Of a DNA stretch of 64,000 bases, positions 21,470 through 32,442 are shown piece after piece (the stretch's first letter is position 1; every line of letters starts with the position of its first letter). The notes below the pieces were generated by a model, which was not told the DNA's origin, did no database searches, and saw only the letters and a list, made by a program, of their open reading frames with translations. This stretch comes from Epithemia pelagica (taxonomy: Eukaryota; Bacillariophyta; Bacillariophyceae; Surirellales; Surirellaceae): positions 1,612,001-1,676,000 of the forward strand of contig OX337231.1 of NCBI GenBank assembly GCA_946965045.2, read 5' to 3'. The position numbers and the translations under genes were made by a program.

Positions 21470-24400
21470 CTAGATAGAAAAGACCATGTCTTCACGATCT
21501 CTAGAACCAACGTAGGCATTCATGCTTTGACACCGGAGGAATATCTCTAGAATCAGCCCAAAGCTTTCCGTATCCAAGGCTAGTTTTGTGGCTTCCGCTA
21601 CAGGCCGAAGCAGTGGTGCAAATGGTTTGTTGCGACGCTCATTCTTGATACGGAAAAAGCGATCTTCGTCGAAAAGGACCGTTGGGTCATTCGACTTGTC
21701 ATTTTCATCCTCTGATGCCTCCTCCACCCAATAACAGCAAGATGTCGTGCCGGCAAGAAGCTCTTCAACAAAATCATGACAAACCTCTTTCAATGCATCA
21801 AAAGGTTTCACATCACTCGATTCCCGTTCCACGATTGAATCACAAAGCCATGATTTTGGATCCATTCGACTACCCATCGCATTCCCAAGCCACTGAGCAA
21901 GTGAAAGGACTTGGGTTCTCAGAGCGCGAACTGTAGTTTCGTTCTTCGGAGTACCACGGCTTAACTCGGAATCATGAGCGAACGATGTTGCCAAAATTAC
22001 TCGACCAACATCGAGGTCGACCAAAGTCACATCATCAGGAAGTTCACGGATAAGGTCAAAAATCCCTACAAACAAGATACAAGGCAAAGATATACCACAA
22101 ACGGTGAGACGACGACAAGACGGACGAGACAACACCAGAGACGTTGGTTCCTTCCGTTTGAATGAACAACCAACCACAATTGCCACCACCATACAATCAC
22201 ACACAACAACGTACCGGGATCTTGGGCAGGCATACCCAGAATAAAAGGGGCGGGGTACTGCAAGAGGTCTGCAGCAAGAGAAGAGGGAACACGAGGGACT
22301 ATAAGGTGACACCACTTGAGGGGCTTGAGCATCTGTGTCAACGCAGTTGTCGCTGAAAGCAGAATACTCCTCCGACTTCCCGTTATGACAATCTTCTGTT
22401 CCAGGAGAGCTGTAACAAAAAGGAGTGCCAGAGGAATAGGCGGCAAGCTGTTAATAAGTTGCTCACCTGCGTCACGTTCAAATGCAAGCTGTTGTGCACC
22501 AAATGGACGTTCTAACCATGGTTTCAATGATTCTTGTAAACAAGGGGATACAAAATCCCTCAGAACATCGATTTCTACATCACCGTGTTCAAAAGTACCC
22601 AGGAAATCTGCCAGGCCATTGCAAAACAGATCTCGTGTCTTTTCGCCGTTGCTGCAAAATGCCTTAAGAAGATTTTCCAAAGCCTGTTGCATGGACGGGA
22701 TGGCACAATGGCGACTGACGAGGGCGATGCCGATCATAGCATTCTTGGAAGAGTGTACTTCTCTCCAGCTTTGTGACTGCATGCGGTCCTTAAACAATGT
22801 ACACTCACATTCCACCGCAACAATTCTTCGCAAATCACCAGATTCTTGTGATCCTTCATAATACACAGAGTTTTCGTTGGTGGGTGACTTGATCACGCTT
22901 GTGGGCATTGTGTTCTGGTCTGGATTAGACTGGTTTGGTAAGCGCCGCAGCACAAGAGACACTCCATATAAAGACGAATCTTCATTGTCATCCGTTGAAT
23001 CAACCCGAGGAACTTTAAAGCTCAACAAAGAGACTTCCCAGCCGTCCACACTCTCCAGGGGAGAGTTGAAATACCCTCGAAATGGTTGTTGGTACACGTT
23101 CAATGGCACTGTGGCATAGCTTTCCAAAGTAGGAGGCATTTCATCTGGTGTAAAGTCACAGTTGTCCAAAGACATAGATTGACAAGCATATCGTCGAACA
23201 CTTCCTTCCTCACCGGCAGGGGGACGAAACTCGTAGTCGAGCCCGATACTACTTCCAAAGACAACCGCACATTCGGCCGTGCACTGTTCTGGTACTGGGG
23301 GAGTCGAGGTTTGGAAATCAGAGCCAGATGCGAAGGAGTTGAAGGGTTTGTGGGATGAAACTCCTTTCGGTAGATGAGCCTTTCGCAAAAGACGTTTGAT
23401 ACATTGTGGTTCAAGACAAGGGATTGCGTCTTGGTCCTCTTTTTCGCTGTTCGCTTTTACAGCTTCCTGACACATCCATTCGTGTATCTTGTGAACACGA
23501 AAGTTGGAATGGCCAATCACGGCGTAATCGTACAAAAGGCCTCCTGCCAGTGATACCAGGTCGTCAACCAATTGGGTTTCGGTGAGCTGGGCGACCGTAA
23601 GTTCTAATGCAACGATTGAAGCTTCATCATCGTATTCCAGCGAGGTGGTCCGACAGGGAGCGCAGATTTGCTCCAACTCACTACGCAACATATTAACTTT
23701 GGCTCTGGTCTCAGCCGAAAGGGAGGTGGTATCGAGAGATCCTATCGCTGGCGCCATGAACAACTCCCAAAACGTTTCTAGCGCTTCAAAAAGTTGTTTC
23801 ATTGTCTCTTTGTTTTTCTTTTCGTTGATAGTACGAATGGTTTTGAGCAAAGTACGTTCGATAAAGATGGAGGCACATATACTGGCAGCAGCATCATCGA
23901 TACGTGTTCGACTCTCCTTTTTGCTATCAAGAATCTCACTCGTCTCTCCAACCTCTTCTGGATCTGCTTGACTAAGCAGGTAAACGATGACGTACAAAAG
24001 ATAGTTTGTGGCGAATGGATTTTGGTCTTCGGTCACCGCATGAACGACACGGTCCAACGGCACATTCAAGAAAGGAGCAGTATTTCGCATGTATGCGCGC
24101 ATGCGTGAACATTCATCAGAGACGAGAAAAGACAGAAAATGTTGCCCCGCCAAGGAATCCAATACAACTTCTTGAAAATCTTGAAAGAGGTCGATCTCAA
24201 TGGGAGTCGATTCGTCCTTTAGAGCAGCTTCAAGCTGCCGTAATGAGGCGTCTGAGACAACGTGATGAAAGTCTAACATCGGCGGAACCAACTCACTCCC
24301 GATTGCAACGGGCAAGAAAAACTTGTTGGCGATTTTTTGTGCCATGGAGCGCCGTCGTTCCACGGGGGTGACACCGTACAAGTCCACGAATTGGAAAAGT

Positions 24401-26550
24401 TCCAAGTAAAGCATAAGCATCGCATTTGGGGAATTGGCGAATTGAGTTTCCGGTGGCTGTTGTGTGCCTCCCCCAGGAGATGATCCAACTTGATTTGCCA
24501 AGTCGTCTTCTTTGCTCCACTGTCGGACCAAAAAGGCAAGACGTCTTCCATCGGCTGTGGTCAGGATAAAGGCATGCTTCAAGGCACGAAGTAAATTGCT
24601 GTCCGTTGAAACACTAACAGTAGACCAAAGCCGGTCGGCCCGAAAGAACGGCTCATTGCACCGTTGAGCGGCAATTCCCAAAAATGCTTGACGTAGCCCT
24701 GGAGATGGAACTACTGGCCGAAGTAAGCCTTCACTGGCTATGACAACATTGGGGACATTCTTATCATCCGAGTTGTTGTCAACGGCATCCTCTCTAGTTT
24801 CGTTGTTGTCAAAACTTGTCGGCTTGACCAATTCCATTGCAGAAACACTATTACTGTCCTCCTGACCATTGCGATCCTCGGATTCTTTCCGAATCGGTTC
24901 TTCAAACCGGACGACACTTGGTCTATCAGTTGTTTGCACAAATTTATGCAAAAGAGCTGTGGCAATATCAATATAATTGATTCTATCCTTGCTGGTCAAC
25001 CCCGTTGAAAAAATGAGGTGAATCGGACGTCGGGCCTGAGCAATCTGATTGGGAACCTGCAAAATATTGCCTTTCCGTACATCCAGCTCCCCAATCCTAC
25101 AAAGACTGTCTCCAGGGCAAATCACATTGGATTTTTGTGCAGCACCTCCTTTGACCAAATAATCCACAAAAACGCCACCGTTTTTCAGGTAGGTAGGCTT
25201 CAAGTTGACGCCCAACATTCCATGTCCCAACAGCATCAAGTACTCATTCGGCTCCAAGCCTTCCATCAGGTCTTGCAAGTGCTGTTTTGCACGCGACTGC
25301 AGCATACGATGCGTTTGTGATCCACCCGGCGGGGTGTGTTGCTTGTCAGAGGAAAGGGCGCTGGTTCGGACATTCAGGTTAGGAACATTGGGTCCAGCGT
25401 CTGACTGCCAATCCGATCCAGACCGATTGTAACGACCACGGTAGGTTTGCATTGAGTCGACCACAGAGGCCGCTGCCCACTTTAGTGTACCTCGCACCGT
25501 GCCATCGTCGCTCGTATATGTGCTAGACAAATAGCTACTAACTGTATCGTCATCATAAGCGGAAACGAAGGAAGAGCTAGCATCATCTGATATTCCGGAT
25601 CGTGTGGATTGTGGAGAGAGGAGTGAACCCATACTTAGCATAGAAGCTGGAGCAGTTTCGACAGTACGGAGTGGCACTGGAGTGAAGAGAGCACTGCTAA
25701 GGGATGACTGTCCCGAAGTTGGCGGCTGAGCCGCAGTGACAGAGGAAGGAGTTGTTGCATCCGGTGGAGTCCTCAACGTCGACGAGGATTCGTCGGGTGT
25801 TTGCATAGCACCACCAGGTCCTGTATGATCAGATGGTGCGAAGCTAGTGAGTTTTCTAGAGTCATCTTGCGACATCACGCCAGAAGTTTCCGATTCCTTT
25901 GCTTCCGCGTCTTCCTTACGTTCTTCATCCGTTGTAAACGATGTCGACGCTCCTTCGCCCTTCGAAGTTGGTGTCGGCACTTCCAAAGACGCCGTTGTCA
26001 AGGGTAACGACTTTTTGATTGTATCCGAAAATACAGCGCTAGTGACACGACGCTTGCTCCAAAAGTCTTTGGCATTAGCGTTTGCTTGTTTACCCCAGGA
26101 GCTCAACTTGGCCAGCATTGGAGCAGTCTTTTCCGTCAATGTTGCTCCTTGGAGTGCGCTTTTTTCATCGTCAGTGGCTCCATCGGCTGACACGGCTGAC
26201 TCGTTTGTAGTTCCATCCTCCATCCCGTCAGCCCTCGGACTTCTGGTTGTTTCTTCCTCTTTAGTTGTCCCTTCCGCCGATGGCTTGGCCGGTGGCGTTG
26301 TAAGAACCACGCCATTGACGTCGTGGTCTCCTTCCAAGGGGGTCACAGCATCAATGCCATCGGAACCAACAATAGTCTTGACTCGATTGGTCCTCACGGG
26401 TGTTGACACTTCGGTTGGATTGGAGGGAGATGAAACCGGAGCTGTATCAATCTCGCGCATGGGAGATTGATCTGCCATGGTTATTGTTGACGATTTTGTC
26501 CGTCCTCGATTTGGGTCTCTGTTCTCTGTCGCAAGGTTGCGTTCATCCAT
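21470..26550 (-). CDS. PDZ and DENN domain protein (probable Rab GEF)
   Basis: Exons on the minus strand are 26550-22215 and 22065-21470 (intron 149 nt, GTACGT...TTGTAG, phase 1), giving 1,643 aa from the ATG at 26550. The first 420 residues are Ser/Thr/Pro-rich and disordered. A PDZ domain follows around residues 435-520 (LGHGMLGVNLK, GGAA-KS, PGDSL-RIG). An RGS-like helical segment lies near 780-850 (LFQDFQEVVLDSLAGQHFL). A tripartite DENN module runs from about 1080 to the end: upstream part at VVFGSSIGLDYEFRPP, core at LLFVTALLEQKIVITGSR and KPLKWCHLIVPRVP, and downstream part in exon 2 (ELPDDVTLVDLD). DENN modules exchange GDP for GTP on Rab GTPases, so a role in membrane traffic is likely. 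The RGS call is tentative. Confidence 0.85.
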
Positions 26551-27849
26551 CGTATAACCGCCAGCCCACTCACGCAATGCCAAAACGTTAATCAGCCGTT
26601 GTGGGTGCTGATGAATCGATTACAAGTCGTGTCACATGTACAGAAACCTTTAAGTAAAAAGGTTTCGCCTCTTTGTAGAGTAGACCACCGACCTAGCCAG
26701 CGTGCCGAGTCTTCGTGATCGATAAGATTCATTTCTTGTCATTTTCTTCTTCTCGCCGTTTTGTTTTGGTTGTCTCGAGCGTCTCGTGTGGTTTCCTCTT
26801 CACTCGGAAATCTGGTTTCCTTCCGGTGTCGAGACTATGCCAACTGTTTACTTCACTTATGCACTGTATATATGCCATGTCTTTCAAAATGAGTCGACCA
26901 AGGGTTTGACCAGACCATGAGATGCCTTCGTCCCGTCCTTGTTATGAGATGCAAAGACACGAAATTTCAAGTTTCTCGGAAAAAAAACGAGACGATTGCG
27001 AACGGATTTACCTACCGCCGGAAACCGTGCTTTCCCATGGTTCATCACTTCCATTGAGTCATACATTTCTCAAATGAGACCTTATCACAAGACGTGAAGG
27101 GCCATCGACTTGAAGACGTGTCTAGCCTCCATTCTTAGGTTGGATTGATGAGATAGATCAATCTGAAGATAAATGCTACAGATCCGTCCTTCGATAAGGA
27201 GAAACTCGCTTTGTAGTTCACAGGAGGCTACGTTGCTGAACTCAACGACAGTGTTTGTTCTCGCGTTTCCTAGAACAATCATTCAAGCCCAATCATCTCC
27301 TCATATATGGCAGTGCAGCTCCTTGGAAAGGTCTGCCAATTCGAAGTGCCCAATGGTTACAGAATAACTTAATTTAGCACAGATCATGTGAATGGCTTTC
27401 ATCAGACAAGAAAATGAGAAGTGAAATGTGTGGCAAGCTAAACCTCCAACATTCATAAAGGATTTTGTAACCCCGTAAGATATCAATTCTACGATTTCTC
27501 GTGGAAATGACGGAGCTCAACGACACGTGGTGCAACCAAGGCAGAACCAAGCCAACGTCCGTTTTGAAAGAGAACTCGGAGAATAGTCAAAATGAATGTA
27601 CGGTTCTGGCCGCAAGTATCATGTGCAATCGAACAGATGGATCTTTCAGTGGTTAGAGACCGGATCAAGTGTAGCCTCTCCAGCGTCCCCACCAATATAC
27701 AACAACCAGTTTTCTGTCTTGTCTCAAATACAGGATCAGGATCCGTGATGCCTTGGTTTACGCAACTTCTATGGGCTGGTAGCCTTCTGTTGTCAGATTC
27801 GGTATACTGTGGAACCACTTGGGAACATAGACTCTCCGTTACTGCATCC
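26551..27849. other. Long intergenic stretch, no gene supported
   Basis: These 1,299 bp lie between the DENN start and the receptor stop. Short frames exist on both strands (for example 27489-27881 minus), but they lack recognisable domains and overlap the receptor 3' end. No inverted ends, tandem repeats or RNA gene were recognised. Confidence 0.5.
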
Positions 27850-29163
27850 TCATTCGTCTTCGTCAGGAGGACAATTCTCATCGTTTGGAGTTGTTCCTTG
27901 ACCGTCGTTTTCTATTGATTTCCCTTCCGTTGGTGGATCAGAATCCATTTTGGTCTCAGGTTCGACCATGTCAGTGTTATAAGAGACACTGTTTAGCCAT
28001 TGTCCACGACGTTGATCGTTGATATGATTGTCGTTTGTGGTCCTGGAGATTGGTGCACTCCTCCCTGCAAGTACCTGTCGATAGGCCCAGAACCAAGAGC
28101 GATCAGAATGGGTTTCCCTCCACTGTACGATGCGTGGACGCATCCAAACCAGCATATTCAGGAATCCGTTGAGCGGAAAGAAAACGGCAACCAGTATGAC
28201 ACTGAGTGTTAACCCTGGCTTTCCTGACAGCTCCTTGACATCATCGATGTCAGTTGTAACTATTTGGTTCACAATTGTCGTTATAATGACAGCAGCAAAA
28301 CCAATGAAGAAAGAGAAGAAATATAAAATCGCCTGGACGGTCACGGTCCTCAAGATTTTGCGTTGCTGTGGTGTTAATGACTCCGCAATTGACAGCGACG
28401 GAGCTATCGAGTACGAGAAGCGGGTACTCGCCCGTAATTTCTGTCGAGTGGTCCAATAAATGAGCCATGTACATACACCACCCACCAGAGGAAACAATAT
28501 GGACAACACAGTGCGTGCGGTTGCGACCACAGACCAGCCCAGTGTCCCCCCTCGCTCACACTCAACATCATCGCGAAAACCACAAGCAGCAGGATATTCT
28601 GCCGTGACATCGCAGGCACTCATTGACAAAAGGGTGTTGAAATTTTCTGTGAAGAATGCCGCCGTCCCAATACCAATGGGGATCCCCAGAGAAAGAATAT
28701 GGACATACGGTTCCATAATTTTCGTAAGTTGGGCTTCTTTCTTGTTGTAGCGTATACACATCAAATAGTAAATGCTCAAGAAACAGTTGTAGACGTAGCC
28801 TCCCAAATGAAAACCAAATAGAAATCCCACTGCCTCACAGGTTCGTACATTTCCCCTTGCCAAAAGGAGACCCGAATCTGCTCGTACCATGAACGGCTGT
28901 AAAAATATGGAAACGCAGACGACCAAGTCTAAGACACTGATGCCAAATATCAGGCGATTGCTGAGCTTGGTAAGCTTGTGGTTTCGTATCATGAGTGTGA
29001 CGATGGTTGAAGAACCAAAAAAGGAGAGAGCGGTGGAGAACATAATAATGACCAGAGCAGACACATACACTGAGTCGGGTAGAAAGGCAGTTTTTGTAGG
29101 TGAACTTATCAAACCAGGTGGGCCTGAAGGCTCACCGGCTTGCGCAACTTCGTCGTCATCCAT
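27850..29163 (-). CDS. Seven-transmembrane receptor-like protein
   Basis: A single exon of 437 aa from the ATG at 29163; the frame upstream starts only with TTG. Seven hydrophobic helices are easily counted, beginning SALVIIMFSTALSFFGSSTI, FGISVLDLVVCVSIFLQPF, GFLFGFHLGGYVYNCFLSIY, VHILSLGIPIGIGTAAFF, VVATARTVLSILFPLVGG, AILYFFSFFIGFAAVII and SVILVAVFFPLNGFLNMLVW. Cysteines in the first and second outer loops could form the usual disulfide. The last helix has FPLNGFLN, resembling the end of cAMP-receptor-like and related GPCRs. The C-tail of about 80 residues is polar and acidic. The ligand and G protein are unknown. It is probably a plasma-membrane G-protein-coupled receptor. Confidence 0.8.
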   Translation of the reverse strand: MDDDEVAQAGEPSGPPGLISSPTKTAFLPDSVYVSALVIIMFSTALSFFGSSTIVTLMIRNHKLTKLSNRLIFGISVLDLVVCVSIFLQPFMVRADSGLLLARGNVRTCEAVGFLFGFHLGGYVYNCFLSIYYLMCIRYNKKEAQLTKIMEPYVHILSLGIPIGIGTAAFFTENFNTLLSMSACDVTAEYPAACGFRDDVECERGGTLGWSVVATARTVLSILFPLVGGVCTWLIYWTTRQKLRASTRFSYSIAPSLSIAESLTPQQRKILRTVTVQAILYFFSFFIGFAAVIITTIVNQIVTTDIDDVKELSGKPGLTLSVILVAVFFPLNGFLNMLVWMRPRIVQWRETHSDRSWFWAYRQVLAGRSAPISRTTNDNHINDQRRGQWLNSVSYNTDMVEPETKMDSDPPTEGKSIENDGQGTTPNDENCPPDEDE

Positions 29164-30076
29164 TTCGAATATGATCCATCGACGATTTCTCTCGAGCGGA
29201 CTTTGCCAAGAAGAACTGAAAATCCGGCTTGGATGGATTCGAACGCAGCTATGCAAAAGATAAGGGTAAAGGATTTGGTTTGCTGTTAAGGCACGCTTTC
29301 TCTAGAACAAGAAAGACGATACCATTGTTGTTTCCTGTCCCTTTTAGCCAATTTTCGTTGTGTCGATGGACGAGTTCAATGTCGACGAGGACAGTCCGAA
29401 AACAAAAACTTCTGTGTAGAAAATGGATCAGAGTCATCAGAGTCAGAATGAACAATGGACAGGTCGTACTATAACAGATTCAGTACTCTGTCAATGTCAC
29501 TGTCATTTGTCTTTGGTACAGGTAAGCAAGCCCCAAAGGCCTCTCGGGGTTTCGGTTGGGTGTTGAGAGTACGAGTACAGCACTTAAAGATTGTAGATAG
29601 TATTATAATTTTTGGGCGCGATCCGACCTGCGCATTCACGTCGCACGCTCATTTTTTGTTTTGTAACAAGATTCGATCACTCTATCCGTGTATGTTGATC
29701 CGATTGACTGAATCCATTCGGACCGTGATTCTAACTTCGTGTTGCGCCCTTGTCCCGGAATTACCACCGAACCAAGACGGCTTGTCTGCTTCTCACTGAC
29801 CAAGAAAGAATGTGTAGTCTGCTTGACAGAGAACACATCCCATATCTCCTCGAACTTCGATTTTTTCAAGGCTTGGCTCGCGAGCTTTTGAGTGAATCAG
29901 AGTGTCGCTAACCGATTCGTAGGAACAAATTTGGCTACACAGCGATGGACATGTTGCCGAATTCGTGAACCCGATACAAACTTTGGCAACCTTACCGGTC
30001 GCGGTCAAGTGGATAACGAAGGTACTCATGATTGACCAAACATCATAGGACGGAACTGTATCGAGCGAGATTGACC
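29164..30076. promoter_or_regulatory. Divergent spacer (receptor / unknown protein), no gene seen
   Basis: These 913 bp separate the receptor start from the next plus-strand ATG. No frame here encodes a recognisable protein, and no repeat structure was seen. Both promoters should lie within it. Confidence 0.35.
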
Positions 30077-30862
30077 ATGTTGTTGTGGTGTCACAAGGCC
30101 GACGAGGGACTATGTTATCTCCCGTTTAAATGCGGGCAAGGGAATAAGACCGCTTACTTGTCATCGCATCTGAACTCCGCAACATCCTCATTCCCTCGCG
30201 CTGACAGTGACTTCGATCGTAGTGTCCAAATGGCAAAAATTGCAAGTTTTCGAAACATGTTGGAGGACGAGGCGGATCCAGATCTATGGGAGTTTGCCAA
30301 AGAAAGAGCGTTGAATGTCCTCTCATCGCACGACAAGAGAAATATAGATCGCGGACCACAGAGCAGCAAGCAGAGGCATCACTTTGACATGTCCATGAAG
30401 CTCAATTCCTATTTTGATCAGGAGCACGATCAAGACTCCTCAGTTACAGAAGTGTCTCAATCTTCCTTTTCTTCGGGAAGTGAGATGAGCGAAACCCTTG
30501 TCGGGGACGAAGACGAGAATGATGCCGTGGGGATCTTGAGTGTACCTTTTCCGAATGTTCCATCACGAAAAGAGACCAACTATGGTAAATACACTTACTA
30601 CTATGAGGGGAAAATAAGTCTTGAAACACAAACAGCTAAAACCGAAACAAGGCCAACAAGGTTCCAGAAGAGTGGCTTCGGAGCACGTCATCGGAACATG
30701 GGTCAGAGGACCACTTCTCGCGGTGCTCCCAGAAAATTCGACCGACAATGGGAGGTGGGTCGATCCAGTCTGCTGGATCCTCAGTTGATTGGCATAATGG
30801 CACGACGCAAACAAAGCTACAATGTTCAAATACTTTCATCCAAAAGGGAAGTGTCAACGTAA
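30077..30862 (+). CDS. Hypothetical hydrophilic protein
   Basis: The open frame gives 261 aa from the ATG at 30077; a later in-frame ATG at 30230 (MAKIASFRN) would give 211 aa and is at least as plausible. The N-terminal 50 residues have two or three cysteines and no clear signal peptide. The middle is Ser/Asp/Glu-rich (SSVTEVSQSSFSSGSEMSETLVGDEDEND), and the C-terminal third is basic (Arg/Lys/Gln). No domain is recognised. Length and steady polar composition suggest a real gene, but codon support is weak. It could be a nuclear or regulatory disordered protein. Confidence 0.45.
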   Translation: MLLWCHKADEGLCYLPFKCGQGNKTAYLSSHLNSATSSFPRADSDFDRSVQMAKIASFRNMLEDEADPDLWEFAKERALNVLSSHDKRNIDRGPQSSKQRHHFDMSMKLNSYFDQEHDQDSSVTEVSQSSFSSGSEMSETLVGDEDENDAVGILSVPFPNVPSRKETNYGKYTYYYEGKISLETQTAKTETRPTRFQKSGFGARHRNMGQRTTSRGAPRKFDRQWEVGRSSLLDPQLIGIMARRKQSYNVQILSSKREVST

Positions 30863-31209
30863 TGGTCTTAGAAGAAAGTCGACGCCCGGCTTCCTGGGAT
30901 TCCACGAGTTTCTATGTGGAGCTTGCTGTGGGATGAATTTACTAGAAATGCCTGTAACATTCATAAAAAAGTGAAGTTGGCAACCAGCTTGAAAGAATCT
31001 GATTTTATCCATCAAAATCGATGCTCTTGAATTGAATTGTCTGCTCGTTGCCATAGTAGTGCAGGAGTAGGCTGTTGTTGGAGCTAACCTACCCTCATGA
31101 AGATGTCGGGATAGATAGTTTAGCCCCGCTCATTTTCAAAATTCCCAACCCAAGAAAATCTTGTTGGCTTCGTTGAACTACTTGACCCAACATCAAGTCC
31201 CAAAAGAAC
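30863..31209. promoter_or_regulatory. Upstream region of the methyltransferase gene
   Basis: This 347-bp spacer holds no supported gene. It should include the 3' region of the preceding gene and the promoter of the methyltransferase. Confidence 0.3.
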
Positions 31210-32088
31210 ATGAGACTCCTATTCATCGCATGCATGGTTGTCTGCTCAGGGTATGTTGCTGGGTTGAGCCTTTCATCTAAACCTTTCTCTCGAAAAGAAT
31301 ATTTCAAGGAGCAATGTATGAGGTTCGTTTCATCAGGGATTTCCGCCTCGTCGCTCATAGGAGGTGCATTTCTTCCCTCCGCGAACGCCCATACTGCATC
31401 GGATGATTGTGCCTGCAGTGAAACGACAGCAAGTTTCAAAACTAATGCAGTGGCAGAATACACAAATTCCATCAGTGCAAGCCGAGACACGAACGTATCT
31501 CCAAAAGAGGCCTACGATACCATTCTTCAATACCTGCCACCAAACAAGAATGGATGCTCATCAAAGGCGCTCGATGTGGGAGCCGGCGCTGGTCTTTCGA
31601 CATCATTTCTGTATGATCAACTTGGATATAAAGTGATTGACGCTGTTGACTGGAGTGCTGACGCCTGGAAAAGCAACGTGGTTGAAAGTCCGCCCTCAGT
31701 TCGATTCTACGAATTGGATGATGATAGTTTTTTCACGATGCAAAAATCAACGAGTGGAGGCTTGATAACAAAGTATCAAGTTATCTGCTACAATTTTGCG
31801 GTGAATCCTAACAAGGCAATTGGAGTGGCTCGCGAGCATCTTGCCGCAGATGGAGTTTTATTTGCTCCCATCAACGACCGACCAGAGTACTGGTATAAGC
31901 AGACCTACTACGTTTTGAATACTCGCGGAGAGGTTCTGAAAAAGTCGGATGCCGAAGTTGGAGCCTGGTCTGTTCAGTTTCAACCAGATGTCACTTCGAA
32001 CACTTGTTCAGGCATTTGGTGCGGCGATATGAATGGATTCAATCAAAAACGGGCGAAAAGACAGCAGCTGTCAATGGACACACAATGA
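31210..32088 (+). CDS. Plastid-type SAM-dependent methyltransferase
   Basis: A single exon of 292 aa. Residues 1-18 are a signal peptide (MRLLFIACMVVCSGYVAG). A basic Ser-rich stretch follows, then a second hydrophobic run (GISASSLIGGAFLP) ending in an ANA-type cleavage motif near residue 60. This layering is what diatom proteins use for the complex plastid and then the thylakoid lumen. The enzyme core has SAM motif I, LDVGAGAGLSTSFLY (near residue 122), followed by an acidic strand end (VDWSADAW) and motif-IV-like text (YQVICYNFAVN). The substrate is unknown. The gene converges on the FKBP gene, 354 bp away. Targeting is inferred, the methyltransferase fold is clear. Confidence 0.8.
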   Translation: MRLLFIACMVVCSGYVAGLSLSSKPFSRKEYFKEQCMRFVSSGISASSLIGGAFLPSANAHTASDDCACSETTASFKTNAVAEYTNSISASRDTNVSPKEAYDTILQYLPPNKNGCSSKALDVGAGAGLSTSFLYDQLGYKVIDAVDWSADAWKSNVVESPPSVRFYELDDDSFFTMQKSTSGGLITKYQVICYNFAVNPNKAIGVAREHLAADGVLFAPINDRPEYWYKQTYYVLNTRGEVLKKSDAEVGAWSVQFQPDVTSNTCSGIWCGDMNGFNQKRAKRQQLSMDTQ

Positions 32089-32442
32089 GAAGTGAGAACG
32101 CATCTCCTTTCAGTACCTACCGAATTGTTTTATATGGTGGCCTTGCTATCGTTTTCATTGATCGTATCAGTAAAGCCGCACTTGTCTCCCCCGAGTTCAA
32201 CATGCGAGGATATCGACATTTTCAGCACATGCGGTGGCTTTGTTTTCAACCACACGTCTTGCTGCTTGCTAGAACAGTCAGCTTTAAATCGAGCATCGAG
32301 AAATCTTTCGACGACCTCGTTTAATGACATGTACATGATGGGGTTACAATTCAAAGTCATAAATCTACTAGACGTATTCGAATTTTATCGGAGTAATCTG
32401 AGACGAATTTGTGCATACTTGTACGTCTTGGTTGCTGTAAAG
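32089..32442. other. Convergent 3' spacer, no gene seen
   Basis: This is the 354 bp between the stops of the methyltransferase and the FKBP gene. Overlapping short frames are present but have no recognisable content. Confidence 0.45.

Noticed and set aside
27489-27881. 130-aa minus-strand frame near the receptor
   Set aside because: It overlaps the receptor 3' end, has no domain and its composition is not protein-like.
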